A stretch of DNA of 64,000 nucleotides from Posidonia oceanica (lineage: Eukaryota; Streptophyta; Magnoliopsida; Alismatales; Posidoniaceae). Numbering within the stretch: the stretch's first letter is position 1; every line of letters starts with the position of its first letter. This document shows, piece by piece, positions 31,627 through 44,734 of this stretch. The stretch spans positions 8,605,001 to 8,669,000 of the forward strand of contig JAZBRS010000059.1 in the NCBI GenBank assembly GCA_037176725.1, read 5' to 3'. Under the pieces are notes generated by a model. The model was not told the DNA's origin and did not search any database. It worked only from the letters and a program-made list of their open reading frames with translations. The position numbers and the translations under genes are program-made.

Positions 31627-31630
<4 letters not shown>
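28245..31630. other. Downstream flank and intergenic
   Basis: The first 250 bp is probably 3' UTR of the PMEI-type gene. Beyond it no gene is recognised. About 29,890-30,365 is very AT-rich with repeated attccgt/gaataac words and could be an old MITE, but no paired ends were confirmed. A poly-A run lies near 31,037. Confidence 0.5.

Positions 31631-31674
<44 letters not shown>
31631..31674. repeat. (GA)n microsatellite
   Basis: About 21 uninterrupted ga repeats. Confidence 0.95.
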
Positions 31675-31678
<4 letters not shown>

Positions 31679-33455
31679 GTTAACTAATAGGTCCAGTCAC
31701 GCAATTGTCTATAATAATTGGAAAAAAAATATTGAAAAAAAGCACAAATTCTACTATTCACGCAACCAACCATACTCCCACTAATTAACCACAAATTCCA
31801 AAAAATCATTCCCAAAACACAGAAGAAAATCTCGAAATACCTTTGCTTCCAAACCTTGAAACCCTCAACGAAGGAGTCCGCACGAACAGAGGAGTTCACG
31901 ACAACGTCGTTGCTTCAGCATAACCACTCTGTCGCTTATACACTGCTTTCCCCTAATTCTCATGCTTCTTCTCCAGTGCGTGACTGTTTCCTCCCGTCAC
32001 ATGACAGCAGTAAAATCACTCTGATGCTCCGACGTCGTTGTTCCTCTAAGACGTCGTCACTGCAACCCATGGCGGTGGCCTCCTGTGGTTCCTCCAAATT
32101 TAGCATCGACGACAGTCCTGATCTTGCACATTGAAACAACGTCAAGGTTCATCTCTTGTAAGTGGGTTTTTTGGAAGCCGTTTGCCTTTCTCTGAATCGT
32201 GAAATTCTCTCTCTTTTTCTTTTAAATTTTAATTTTTATCTTTAAATATTAATTATCTATTTCTTCAGTAAATATGGATTTTATTTTTAGATATTGGTTT
32301 TATATTTTTTATGTCTATGTTTTGATTTATTGATTCCAAATTCAGTAAATACTAAAAAATATACTTTTGTTGTATTAAAAAGTGATTATTTATTATTACT
32401 AATTATTGAAATATTGTATTCTTTCAGATTTAGTAAATGCTGAAAAGAAAAGGAGGAAAGGAATAATTCTAGTGCAGATTAGATTGTACTCGTGTATTAA
32501 AATGGTTTTAAGTAACTACATTCTAATTTGTAAGATTAGAGTAGCATGTCGTTTAATGTGAAGTTAAACTCTTGTCTGTATGTATGAATTTCACATATTT
32601 TTATTACAAAAATTTCGTAAATCATTACTACCTAGTTCTCGTTGAGGGTAATCAATAACAAATATGATCTTCCAATCTGCACAAGACAATGGATTATTAT
32701 TGTATTCCTCTAAAAAAATTCTTTGCTTATTCCACGTAGAAATAAAAAAGGATGTATATCGTTATTTTCAGTAAAAAACATATACAAATTTATTATCAAT
32801 ATTTACCGAAATAGATACAATCCATACTCAATCATTGTCACTGATGTGTCATAAACTAATTTACTAAAACTAAATCAAGGATTTTAAAACTGTTGCTTAA
32901 AAATGGATATATTCAACTAGAAACAAATAGGAATACTAAATCAGATTTTAGTTTCATGATTGATTCCAGAAAAACATAAAAATCAATAGGAGAGAAAAAA
33001 AAATCCGAGGAAAGAAGTTATCAAAATTAGAAGAAGTCAACGTTTTTCTTCAAAAAAAAAAGAAGGAAAGTTGTTTGAAATTCTCATAGCAATAACTATT
33101 GACTGTTATCCATTCTGCGCTTTCTCTTAAATTTAATAAATGATTTTAGATTCTCTCTTTTATTCCCTCCAAAATAAAATCAACAAAAAATAATAAATGG
33201 TTTTTAAGACGACCCTATGATCAAGATTCAATGACCAAACACAAAGCTTTCCTGAAAAAAGATTAACATGATTTTTGAAAAAAAGGATGAAATTAAAAGA
33301 AATTACCATAAGAATATAGGAAATCAACATTGTTGTTTTTTTTTCAAAAAGAACAAAAAATGGGAACTAATTAAATGAATCTCTCAAGATATTTTAGGAA
33401 ATTCAAAAATATTGGATGTTTTAAAATTTCGATTACTAAGGAAACAACACTTCCA
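31675..33455. other. Intergenic
   Basis: A slightly GC-richer patch at about 31,860-32,130 holds open frames on both strands, but neither resembles a protein family. The remainder is AT-rich with no recognisable features. Confidence 0.5.
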
Positions 33456-34275
33456 TGTTTTTAGATTCTAATTGTTCATTTACTAACCATAAAAAACACT
33501 AAAAGGGAAATTACCATATACCCAAAATTAAATGAAATTAGAGGGAAACAAAAAAAAGTAAAACCACCATTAAGTTTTGTTATATAAGCATTGATGATAA
33601 TCTAATGGACAATATAAATTTTATCTCATTTTACCTATTATAAAGTAATATACATAAAAAACGATTCCGTCCTCTCCTCTCGTTCTCTCTCTCTCTCTCT
33701 CTCTTTCTATATATATATATATATTGGAACTAATAAATATTCTATATATATACGGCATACTTCATAGTTTAAAATTTGCGACGAGATCAAGTTTTTTGTT
33801 GAGTTGTCGATGTGAAGTATCGAGCGTGGTTTCTTTAATCTAGATTAAAAAAATAAAACTAGTAGCCTTTATAAAAAAGAAAAATTATTCTCCACTTTCC
33901 ACTGTATACATGTAGATCACATGATACACATCATAAATATAATATCAGATATCATATACAAGGTCATGTGTAGGACGTACTGTTAACTACAATATATGTT
34001 TTTTGAGTACACTGTACAATCAGAATATGAGAATAAATTATTCGTTCGATTCCACTGTGGACTAGCGAGTCTAATTTCCTTTACTCATGTCGGACATTAA
34101 TTAAGACCATCCCATTTCATTACTTGATGACATTCTTGATTAAATAATATATTTTTTATTTAATAATTCAGCATACATATCGGTATCGTGACATGTGTTT
34201 ATACCAACTAAAATTTAACAAACATAGAACCAATACTAATAAAAAAACCACTACTTGAGAAGAAAAAATTAAAAC
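33456..34275. repeat. Tandem duplication unit, copy 1
   Basis: About 820 bp composed of block a (about 33,460-33,570, with gaaattagagggaaacaaaa), a CT/AT microsatellite (33,685-33,724) and block b (about 33,770-34,206, with tctagattaaaaaaataaaa and ctccactttccactgtatac). Both blocks recur in the same order in copy 2, split by a LINE. Confidence 0.8.
33685..33724. repeat. (CT)n-(TA)n compound microsatellite
   Basis: About 10 ct repeats followed by about 9 ta repeats within tandem unit copy 1. Confidence 0.85.
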
Positions 34276-34439
34276 TCACATGGATCCAATTGTTTATTTA
34301 CTAACAATAAAAAATAACACTAAAAAGGGGAAAAAATGTAGTGTTTGAAATTACCATATACTCAAAATTTAATGAAATTAGAGGGAAACAAAAAATGTAA
34401 AACCATCATCACATTTTTAGTGGTTTTATTACAAACCTA

Positions 34440-36296
34440 GCAGAGCTGATGCACATCTGTACCTATTTAACCCAAGTACTATCACAGCACAATCCTATTA
34501 AAGAGTTGAGGAGAAACTCCTAATTAACATTGTCAAAGGCTTTTTCAAAGTCTAATTTTAAAAACAGGCCAGAGGAATGAGATGAGTTCATAAAATGAAG
34601 TGTTTCCTGCGCTACCAAAAAGCAATTACTAATACTTCTCTTTGGGAGAAAAGCACTTTGTATCTCATTCAGGATATCATTGAGAATGGGACTAAGTCTG
34701 CTAGTAAGGCATTTGGAGATAATTTTGTAGCTACTATTTAGCAGACTAATGGGCCTAAAGTCTTGGACTTTCTTAGCATGGGCCTTTTTGAGGATCAAAG
34801 TAATAAAAGTATGATTAATGCACTTGAGAGTATGGATATCACTAGCCAGAAAAAATTGATCAAACATATCAAAAATATCAGCCTTAAGGTTCTGCCAAAA
34901 GTGCTAGAAAAAGCATAAGGGGAAGCCATCCGGGCCAAGTGATTTCTCCCCTGGCAGGGACTCCACACTTTTTTTTATCTCTTCTTCAGAAAAGGGGCAA
35001 CCAGTTTTGCAAGCTCCAAGATTTTAACAGGTAACAGGAGGTCCCAGTTAAGAGACATGACTTGACAAGCAGGTTTATTGTAGAGGTTCTTGAAATAGTT
35101 TTCAATTGCCAAAGAGATGAACACAGGGGATTCCGAAAAAACACCATCAATAGACAGGGATGATATATTATTGATCCTCCGCCTAAACTTTACTATTTTA
35201 TGAAAAAAGACAGTATTTAGATCACCTGCCTTCAATCATTGGATTCTTGACCTTTGTTTCCAATAAATCTCAAGTTCATGAAGGATATTAAAATGTTCAG
35301 ATCTAAGTTGATGCTTCCTATTAAGATCATCTGGGGACAAGACACTAATTCAGCCAAAAGGTCAATCCCTTGAACCAAATTCTCAATTTCAACCAATCTA
35401 GCCTGATGATCAATCCTCCTGGAAGGTAACCATTCTTTTATGGCTAATTTAGTCTTTTTGAGTTTGGCAGCAAAAGTTGGGATAACTTTTGCCTTCCCAG
35501 AAAAACTGACAAGGGTGTTACTGACAAAGTCCTCAAAACTCTCTTTGAACAGCCATGACTTGTAAAATTTAAATGGAAAAGGACCCCAACCTGGAGGTTG
35601 AGTATCCAAACAAATTGGGATATGATCAGAAATAATTCTAGCATTCTCATTACAAACCGACCTAGGAAATTGAGCCTCCCAACTCTGAGAAACCAAAAAT
35701 CTGTCTAACTTGACCATAGTAGAAGAGGCTTGGAAGTTTGACTAAGTATAAAGGCAATTATTCAAAGAAAAATCAATAAGACTGGCTGAAGCAATAAAAT
35801 TATTAAACTCTGTCATAATAGGGGATACATGAGCTCTACTCGAATGTTCATGAGAGTATCTAGTAATATTGAAGTCCCCTCCCAGAACCTAATTTGAAGA
35901 TACCAAGGACTGGAGATGGCTTAATTCAGCCAAAAAGGTTTGTTTAAGATTAGCTATACAGGGACCATAAACACCTGTCAGCCACCAGTCAAGTTTATTC
36001 ACTTGATTAATCAATCTAACAGAAAGTGAAAAGGATCCATGAAAAAATTCCACTCTGTCACATAGGGTTGAGTTCCAACCAATAAATATACCCCTAGAAG
36101 CCCATTGGGAAGGAAGGATCTCTCATTGATTAAGCCTCTGACCACCAATGGATCTGAGCAAAGTGAAAGATGGGGCAACCAATGTAGTTTCACAAAGAAC
36201 GAGTAAATCACATTTAAATCTCCTAACTACATTCCTGACTTCTCTACGTTTGCAATAGCTCCCCAAACCTCTAATGTTCCAAGCCAAAATAATCAT
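34440..36296 (-). pseudogene. LINE ORF2: AP endonuclease and partial reverse transcriptase
   Basis: Minus-strand frame from an ATG at 36,294-36,296 (MIILAWNIRGLG). The endonuclease, which nicks target DNA, shows the Asn motif WNIRGLG, the Glu in VLCETT, GGDFNIT and the final ISDHIPI (about 35,620-35,640), so all key residues survive although several stop codons interrupt it. A linker with AGDLNTVFFHKI follows, then RT with FITLILKK, VQDFRPISLLNSSYKIISK and LDFEKAFDNVN, the latter holding the first catalytic Asp. The match stops after CISSARF at about 34,450, so the YADD motif, zinc knuckle and RNase H are absent. It would have driven target-primed reverse transcription, but it is now dead. 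Confidence 0.9.
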
Positions 36297-36406
36297 AAAA
36301 CCAACCGATTTTAAAAAGATAGACCTCCAAAGAGGTCAATCAAGTTCTTACAAAGCTCTAAGTCCACAGGAGATGAAGAATGCTGAGATCGGATGGTATT
36401 AAGGAA

Positions 36407-39400
36407 TTATTTCCCTTCATCTTTATCACGAATAATAATTCCTATTTTACCATAAAACTGAGCAAAACATTCACAAGATTTCCAACTGAAAATACTATGA
36501 TTCAAATCAGATAAATCATTAAAACCAAGAGAGTCACAAGATGCAGTAGAAACAGCAGAATCAGAAGCATCAGAATCAGGAGAAAAAACTTTCTCTCTAG
36601 CAACTACACTCAAATTATGCATAAAAGTGTCACAAGAACTACCTAGATTAATAAGAGAGGGTATTAGCTGGGTACCAGGAGGATCGAAGTTTACTTCCTC
36701 CATGTCCTCATCATCCATGCAATCAATAGCAGTGTGCACTGCCTTTAATTTTTCTTTATTTATCTTCCTACCCTTACCCACCACCGTTCCAGATTTTCTT
36801 TGGCCTGCAGTTGGGAAGATCTCGTTAGATGCCTGAATAAGAGGAAGAAGGGGAACAGTGCCAGGGACCTCTATGGTTTTTGCAGCCATCCTAGCACCAA
36901 GGACAAGAAAGGAGGGTCGACCCTGATCCAACAAGGGCTCCGACAAGGTGACATGTTCCCTACTACGATGGGTACTGGCTTCTATAGGCAAGGAGAAAGA
37001 TGACTGATTAGGCTCCTCCAATTGAGGAGCGGTGAAAGGTTCCTAGGACTTAGAAGATTCCTTTTCAAAAGACTGTATAGGATGGGTACCTGAACTAACC
37101 CCAGTCTTATGCTGACCAAGGGGCTGAGAGTTGGCACCCCTACCCGGATTGACCGATCTCTTTCAGACATGTTTCCTCTGGTTATGGTATTGGTTGCCAG
37201 ACCCCCCTTTTCCAGCCCTTTGCGTGTCTAAAAGGCCGACCGGGGGGCCGCTGGTTCCCTTTCTGAGGAGCCGAACCCATAGAGAAAGAGGGAGGTCTTG
37301 GACCCCAAGAAGATGAGCTAGAGGAGCAGATGTCCCAACTCATACAAAATCAAATAGGATAAACATTCCTGGCAAAAGCAAAGTACCTAATGTCTGGGAG
37401 AGACTTACCTATGTGCAAAGCAATTTTAACCTGAGCATATCCGTGGAACTTAGTCTGTTCTATTCCAAAATCAACCTCCAAGAGTTCCGCGAAATCATTA
37501 ACCATTTTGTGGAAAAGGTTAACATTTCAAAGATGGTGCGGAATACCTTCCAGTTTGATCTACATGCCTTTGTCTTTAAGGGTGAAGACCGCACTGGAAT
37601 GAACCGACCAGGGAGCAAAAGATGCAGGAAGAGCAACTAGAGAAGCCCCAGAAGTCTTGAGGGCTTCATCCCTAGCCGTCGGGGAAGAAAACTTTAGCAA
37701 AAATTTGCCATTCACGAACTTGGAAACTTCTCAGACTGGTGAAGAGGGCTAGTGACTCAAAAGGTGGACATTTAACTCATCTTTGGTCACCCGTGGAGCA
37801 TGAGGGTTAATTATAGCACACGATGAGAAAAAATTTAGCTGATCACATGTTTCTTCTGAAGGAGGAATAATAATGAGATTATGGGGAGAGAACCCTGCCA
37901 TTACTGGTGGTGGTTGAAGAGGATCGAAGCTCACAGTCTGAGAAATAAATCTGCATATAGGTACCACATGGTCAGGAGATTTACAACGGAAGCACAAGCC
38001 TTTAAATCTAGACCAGGCCTTTTTATGACCCAATAAACCACATTTAAAGCATCTCCCTGACTCAACACAAAAACTCAACAGCGAAGTACGAGGCTTTCCT
38101 CTCCGAACCACAGTATTCCAACCATCCTCCCCGGAAGCCAAGCTCTCACCACTAATAGGCAAGGATAGTAATGGTGCCAAAGGAGAGAAAGAAGGTGAAG
38201 TAACACACGTTTGAGGATTAATAGGAGAAGACAGAATGGAGAAGCGAGAGCTGCCTGGGTAGGAATCCGTCACCTCAGCAACCGCCTCTTCGCACACCCC
38301 ACCCCTCCTCGAAAGAATGGCACACTCCACAGCAGGAGGCGAAACAAATCCCTTCGAAATCTCTTCATTAAATCCCATTTGACAGATATCTTCGAAAGAC
38401 CCAGCAAAAGAACAGCACAGGGATATCGCCGTATCTTCTAAAACAGGGAAGGGAGAATCCCGAGACCACTCGGACTCAACAAAGGATAAAAAGACTTTCC
38501 ATGCGACGGACTCAAAACCCTGCCAGCCTCAAGATAATGCTCATCACCTAGGTTAGGACATAATGTGCTATTCAAACCAACTAAACCCAAATCAGAGGAA
38601 TTCAAAAATTCCTTAAGAACCCGGCTCAACCCCATACCAATTTCAAGGCTAGGTTCACCATTCGGGTTAGCCCAAGCCGCACCAGAGAGATCGTTTAAGA
38701 CAAGATTAAAGGAGGAAAAGTTGAATATATTACGCATGTAGCCGCCCAGGTCAGGCTTCTCACCCAAGGCAGTCTGACAAGAGTCAGAACCTGAAAAAGT
38801 GCATTGGGAATCGCCAACCACCATTTTTTCCCCGCAAGATGACCCCCGGCAACACCGCCACTCGCCGATCGGAGAGATTACCTGAGAACCTGCATCTCTC
38901 CCATGGCTAATAATGTCATAAAGGGTTCCACCCAAAGAGGATCCAAGACTGGTATGAAGATCTGCGCCACAATCCAAAGAAGATGAGCAGGATTCATACT
39001 CAATGAGTTTATTCAAAGAGTAATCCGACAAAGAATGGCTATCTAAGCAACCCATCACTAAGGAGGACTGAGGCCGAAGATTAATATTCTCACACCACCC
39101 TATTTCCAAAGGGTCTGGAGCAGGCAGATTTTCGCCTTCCTTCAGACAATTTAGATCCAGGTTCAAAGGACACACAGCTTGTGACCTTCGCTTCACAAGA
39201 TTAATTTGTTCTAATGATAAGGAGACAGTCACACTAACAAAGGGAAGTTTACCTCCCTCCCTCCGACTCAACAGTCTAGAAGTTGTCGAAGAACATCTTA
39301 CCAACGAAGAATTAATATTACCAGAGGTCAATCTAACCTCCCCCGAAGTATCTGACTTAAAACCACTCAAAATGTTTCCACCAGGATCTCTACAGGGGGT

Positions 39401-39619
39401 CGAAAAAATACCCCCCTCACCATCGATCGAAGTATTCAATTTTTCATAGGGGATCGGCATATCATCCCTCATAGGGGAACCCAAAAATAAAATAGGCGAC
39501 CCCAAAAGAAACGATGGATTCATCGGACGTTGAGAGGGCTGAACCATAACCATCAGCCCCTTATTCCTGTTACAGAGGCACCGTCTCCAAATGGGGAGAG
39601 GCTTACCCATCAAGGCCAA
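36407..39619 (-). pseudogene. LINE ORF1 (nucleic-acid-binding gag-like protein)
   Basis: Three long minus-strand frames (38,438-39,619; 37,749-38,378; 36,407-37,021) plus a decayed link make up ORF1, the RNA-binding chaperone of plant LINEs. Two adjacent zinc knuckles lie at 37,953-38,051: CFKCGLLGHKKAWS, in which the fourth ligand is Ser instead of Cys, and the intact CFRCKSPDHVVPIC. A DUF4283-like segment with KLEGIPHHL, LLEVDFGIEQTKFHGYAQVK and KIALHIGKSLPDI is readable with interruptions at about 37,390-37,600. The last frame is acidic and Ser-rich. Frame changes near 38,400 and 37,300 break the protein. It directly precedes ORF2 by about 110 bp. Confidence 0.78.
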
Positions 39620-40125
39620 AGAAAGATATCAAGAGCACAATACCACCAACCTCAGAAGGTAGCAGAGGCAACCGATGATACAGCTCAACGACGACACCCC
39701 ACCGAAGGATAGCGCAGGATGCAAGAGCCCACCGAGAGAGCAGTGAACACACCTCCAAGGAGGCAGAAGCAATACACAACAAGAAAGCAAGATCCAGCTA
39801 AGAGAGCAAGGAAATCCCTCCAAGAAACGCAGGACCACGCAGATGAATCGCTAGCTGAGAGTCTAGAGCAAAGATCCTATGAGAGGACTAAAAAAAAGAT
39901 CTCACCGAGAATCGGAAGCCGGCCCCCCCACCGAGAGTAGGAGACAGGACTCCGTCGAAGGGAGGCAAGAGACAAGGCTCCGCCGAGATGGGGAAGCGGT
40001 GCTAGGATTTGGGGATAGTGATTCTATGGTGGATTGGTTGTGCAGGAAACTAGGGTTTAATCTAACTCAGTAAGTTGTGGATGTCTGTTCAGACATCCAA
40101 ACACTCAGAGAAATGATGCAGATTT
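39620..40125 (-). other. LINE 5' untranslated region
   Basis: GC-richer than its flanks, with recurring caccgagagag / gccgagatgg-like words on the plus strand. It probably contains the internal promoter typical of LINEs, but no specific site can be named. The right end is placed where similarity to the host tandem unit resumes. Confidence 0.5.
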
Positions 40126-40600
40126 GGAGACTCTTCTCCTCTCGTTTCCTCTCTCCTCGTTTCTAATCGAGTTGTAGATCTGAAGTATTGAATGTGGCTT
40201 CTCTAGTCTAGATTAAAAAAATAAAATAAAGTAGTTACCTTTAAAAAAAAGGAAAATTAATTTCCACTTTCCACTGTATACTTGTAGATCACATGATACA
40301 CATTAGATCTGCTAGAATTTTTGATAAGATATGCAAAATATAATATCAGATATCATACAAAGGTCATATGTAGGACATACTATTAACTATAATATATGTT
40401 TTTGACTAAACTGTACTTGATCAGAATATGAGAATTAATTATTGATTCGATTCCATTGTGGATTCCATTGTGGACTAGTGAGTCTAATTTCTTTTACTCT
40501 AGTCGGGTATTAATTAGACTATGTCATTCCATCACTTGTTGATATTCTTGATTAAATAATATATTTTTTATTTAATAGTTCAGCATAAATATCTAGTCCA

Positions 40601-43600
40601 AGAGTATTAAATTAGTACGACGATATTTCCCTGCCATCATCTTCATCATCGAGCTTTCCCCGTGCAATGTCTTTGGCGATCTTTAGCAGATGTAGGACTA
40701 CTTGAGTTTATTCAAGTTTTATTTATTTATTTTTGATTTTGGGTCTTGAATACTTGGAAATTAAGATGATTACTTACATTGATAACAATTTATTTTTCTT
40801 TGGGTTCCATGATAAGTTTAATTTGCCCTCTCTTCCACCGAATCCAACACTGTTTCCTTTATCTTTCTCTAGGTCTCTATCTCCACCAACAGAGAGGAGC
40901 AAAAACACCATGAAGTCCGCAATGGCGATGGTTGAAGCACTAGTCTTCACGGGACTCACCATCAAGATTGTCTGCAAGTGAAGCCATGGCCAAGTCCAAC
41001 CCTTCTCCATCGATCATGACGGTGGTTTTACCAATTAGGCCGAGTTCAGAGGAGTTGATGGAGAAAACCTCCTCACATTGTCTCTATCGCCCTCCCACCA
41101 TCTCTATCGTTGTTGGCCTCCCATCATTTTTGTTGCCCTTCCACTGTTTTTGTCGTTCTCTCGCCATCATCAACTAGATCCATAAGAGAAAGGATTTGTA
41201 ATTTCATTTTTTCATTTTTTTTTGTGGAAAATGTTTTTTTTGAAAGTCAATTTTTGTGGAAAAATGTTGGTTTGTATTTTTTTCTTGTGTTCTTTTCTTT
41301 CTGTTCCTGCAAAATGAGAATATGAACCAGATTATTGATATTTATCTTGTTTAAATGAAAAACACATACCATGTTAATTTGTATTTTATTTGAAATGAAA
41401 ACACAGCTTTAAACAAGGAGGTTTCAAATAGAATCGAAAATTCAATTATTAAAACAGCACCGTACATCTACTGTTTTCACAAAAAATAATAGGAAAAAAA
41501 TAAAAATAAAAATAAAAGCAGCACTTACTGTCGTACATTTACTTTTCACCAAAGTACTGAGGGGAAAAAATATTTTTTTAAATAAAAATAGCACCGTACA
41601 TCTACTGTTTACACAGAAAAAGGTAGAAAAAGTATTTTAAAAGAAAACAATACTAATTAATCCTCTCACCGTTATCAACGCAAGAAAAGAAAAAATATTT
41701 AAAAAAGACTAATCAATGCTCTCACGTTTACCAATGCACCGTACATCCTCTCACGTTTACCAACTACACAAGCAATGACTGGCTTCTGTCAGAATAAAAA
41801 GACCAATTGTTGACCGAAGAACACGATAAAAGAAATCAAAAATTCAAAAAACAATACACCAGTTAACGCGTTAGGTAGTTTCAATCTCAACCCTACAATA
41901 TGATCGAACGGTCCATAACAATTCATCGCATTGAAGTGGTGGTTACGGTCTAAAATTTTCGATGGGATATATTCTTACACACACATACACACATTTTACT
42001 GCTTTGATTTGACTATAGAAAAGCATCATTGCTAGATTAATTGCTACTCTAGATTTGTCGTTAGATCTAGGATCCATATGTCACATTACTCATTAAATGA
42101 TTGGAGTAAATGAGGGCATGTGCTTGTGGGATACCGGGTACTGCAGTACTGCTGCAGTTGGTATTTGCTCATTGAAGGTAACATACTCCTTGTTCAGTGC
42201 TCCAGTAGAGTGGTCAAGACTTAAGGAACAGGTGACTATGAATATGCACTGGTAACATCCGGCTCATCCCTACTCCCTTCCCACCCTACCACCGTTATTG
42301 CCAATGGGAGAATCAATATGTTGAAGGCTGTGTACACTAGTGCGTATTCGCTATAGTTGTATATTAATTATTGATATTTTAATTCTTTATAAATAATTGA
42401 TATGATTTTCTTTTTATCTTTTTCTTACATAATTATAATCATAAGATAATAATCTAATAGTAGTTGATCTTTTATATATAACTTATTAATTATGTACTAG
42501 TATGTAGTTCTATTTTGATAATATATTGAAGTGTAATATGATATGTACTTTCTTATAAGAAAATATTCTTCTCCCTCTCTTGGGTCACTGTAGAGGCCCC
42601 AAGCATACGAATGGATATATATTGATGACATCTACGGACACGATGGGATACCATGATAGAGACATTGGGTTGTCTCGATATAGATTTTTTTTTTTTTTTT
42701 TTTACAAACGATAGAAAATCGACAAAGATTTCGTCTTTATTCTTTTTCGTTGATGAACATTTGATACTAACTTTGAGTTCTCAAGCAGAAGAACCCATGC
42801 ATGTCCACCTTGGCCATATAATCTAGAGTGCTCCATACTCCTTGAGGGGCTGTCTTATAAATCAAGCCACATATACAAGCACTAGAGTAGGGGCATGTAA
42901 CTCCCAAGTACTGAATCATAATCTACTGGTAATTCTACCTCCACCATCAGGTACACACCTCTGACTTGAGGATTCTAGTAATAAAAATTAATTCCTGAAT
43001 GAACTAATTCTGGTTCCCCTGACGACCTCTCAATTCTTCTCATCTCAGGATCCAGGTAGCTCTCAGATCAAGTTAACATTGGTGATAAGATTGAGGAAGA
43101 AGGCAACATCAAAACCATACCATGGATGAAGGATTGAAACAGCCTCGATTTTTATTAGTATGATACCGTACCATCCTATGGTTTATTTCATGCACATTAC
43201 AGTAGGATCACTTTAAGGGAGAAGCTTTTGTTATGTTAACTAGTCAGTACAACGAAATTGTGATTTACCAACAAATACTATATTAAGGGTTAGGGTTAGA
43301 TCATATACTGTTGTGATAGTCTTATATTGGGGGAAAAAAAAATGAAAATTGAACTTATGATTATATATAAATCTTATGGTTATATATAAATAAAATTTTC
43401 TACTTATAATCAATTAATTTTGAATTTTATGTCCATTTTTTCAACATATGATGATAGTCAAAAGATTTAAGGCTGCCATGATTTGATTGGTAGACTACAT
43501 ATTTCTTTTTCTTTATCTTCTTTGAAACACATTCATGGGCTCAAGGCTGCTCCTTTCGTGCGGTTAGATTCAAATAATCGAATTGTTCCAATGAAAAAAA

Positions 43601-44731
43601 AGTTATCAAAACTTAACTTAGGAATACATTGTTGTAGTAACATTAGTTAAAAATCATCCCATATTGATTGGAAAATAATGGACTTGCACTAACACGAAGA
43701 CTGAATTTATGACATAGTGTACCTCTAGTCCTCTACACTTATTATCAAGTCATTTTCTTAGATTTCAATACGATACCAGCAATAGTTATAAGTTGTTCCA
43801 ACGAATCCAACCTTAATTAGTTTGAAAGAGACATTTGTGATACCCCAAAGAGGTCATATCTGAGGAGTTTTAAGAATAAATCCACGTTGGAAAACGATGA
43901 CATTGGATGTAAATTTACAAGAAGTTTGAAATTCTTAGTCTGTTCAATCGAAACGTGTAGCTTATACTTGATACTAATAAGTTGCATAATTAGTTGTTAG
44001 TTTAATATGTAGTAGAAGCAACCGAAACTTTTTTGTACACACCTGAGGTTAACAACTTGTATGAATTTGTGCACGAGATATATTATCATATCAAGCACTC
44101 GTTTCAGCTTATGTCGTCCACTTAAGCTTATTTAAGCTTGATATAATCTCATAAATGACGAGACCTCTCCTCTCTCTTCCTCCTCATATGGACATAGCTG
44201 CGTCGTCGTGCCTTTGCGTTGCATTTGTTCTCCCTGAGCAGTGAAAATTAGTCCATAACGGCAGCATCCTCTCTCTCTCTCTAGATCTCTCTTTCTTTCT
44301 TTCTCTCTTTCTCTCTCTACCACTTTTCACACTGCCGACGGCAATCCTAGGGAGGTCAACAGTTTCCATCAAGTGATGTTTTGCTTGCATGTGAATGCTA
44401 ACGTGCATGCATGGCCAGGTGGGGCCTGAAATTTGTTGGCCTTTGTTTCTTGTCATTAATCACAGTTCACTCTTGCATGATTTAGTCATTAATTAAGCCT
44501 GTAATGACGTGGAGAGTTGTCCCAACTTTATGGGGTCTATTGGGTCATCGTCTTTATGATTATAAACAATTAGAAGTCCCAACTTTTTTTAGGATAAGAA
44601 ATTAACAAGCGGTATGCCTGATGCCTCTATGAGGAGGCTTTATTTTTGGTTGCTGTAACGTATAGATTTCCCTGATATTACTGAGTGTTGATGGCAAGAA
44701 AAACATCAAATCTTGCTTCTTTATTGGATCT
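40601..44731. other. Intergenic
   Basis: No gene recognised. Between 41,450 and 41,755 a motif gcaccgtacatctactgttt and shorter variants recur four to five times among A-rich spacers, probably a decayed repeat element. A poly-T run lies at about 42,687-42,702. CT-rich microsatellite sequence at about 44,268-44,318 creates spurious Arg/Glu-rich frames on the minus strand. Confidence 0.5.
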
Positions 44732-44734
44732 TTA

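Larger units (their letters stand above)
34440..40125 (-). mobile_element. LINE (L1-type) retrotransposon, 3'-deleted
   Basis: A 5.7-kb minus-strand non-LTR element. Its layout is a 5' region (40,125-39,620), ORF1 (39,619-36,407) and ORF2 with endonuclease and the N-terminal half of RT (36,296-34,440). It ends inside RT just after the first catalytic Asp motif, with no A-tail at the left boundary. LINEs are usually truncated at the 5' end, so this 3' loss implies a later deletion. The terminal region could not be matched to a target duplication. Confidence 0.88.
34276..40600. repeat. Tandem duplication unit, copy 2 (split by LINE)
   Basis: Block a' is at about 34,276-34,430 and block b' at about 40,165-40,600, with the LINE between them. 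Block b' has about 35 bp and 18 bp insertions relative to b, for example a doubled gattccattgtgga. The ttctcctctcg sequence at about 40,133 aligns with cctctcctctcg before the microsatellite of copy 1, placing the right LINE boundary near 40,125. Confidence 0.75.

Noticed and set aside
31856..32134. 92-codon plus-strand Ser/Thr-rich frame
   Set aside because: No recognisable domain, no promoter or splice context, and an equally long frame exists on the other strand.
33770..40600. Direct repeats flanking 34.2-40.2 kb as LTRs of a retrotransposon
   Set aside because: The enclosed element is a LINE (AP endonuclease and L1-type RT), which has no LTRs, and a second repeated block (a/a') shows the repeats belong to a host tandem duplication.
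44132..44456. Arg/Glu-rich minus-strand frames
   Set aside because: Translations of a CT-rich microsatellite; different frames give equally repetitive peptides.
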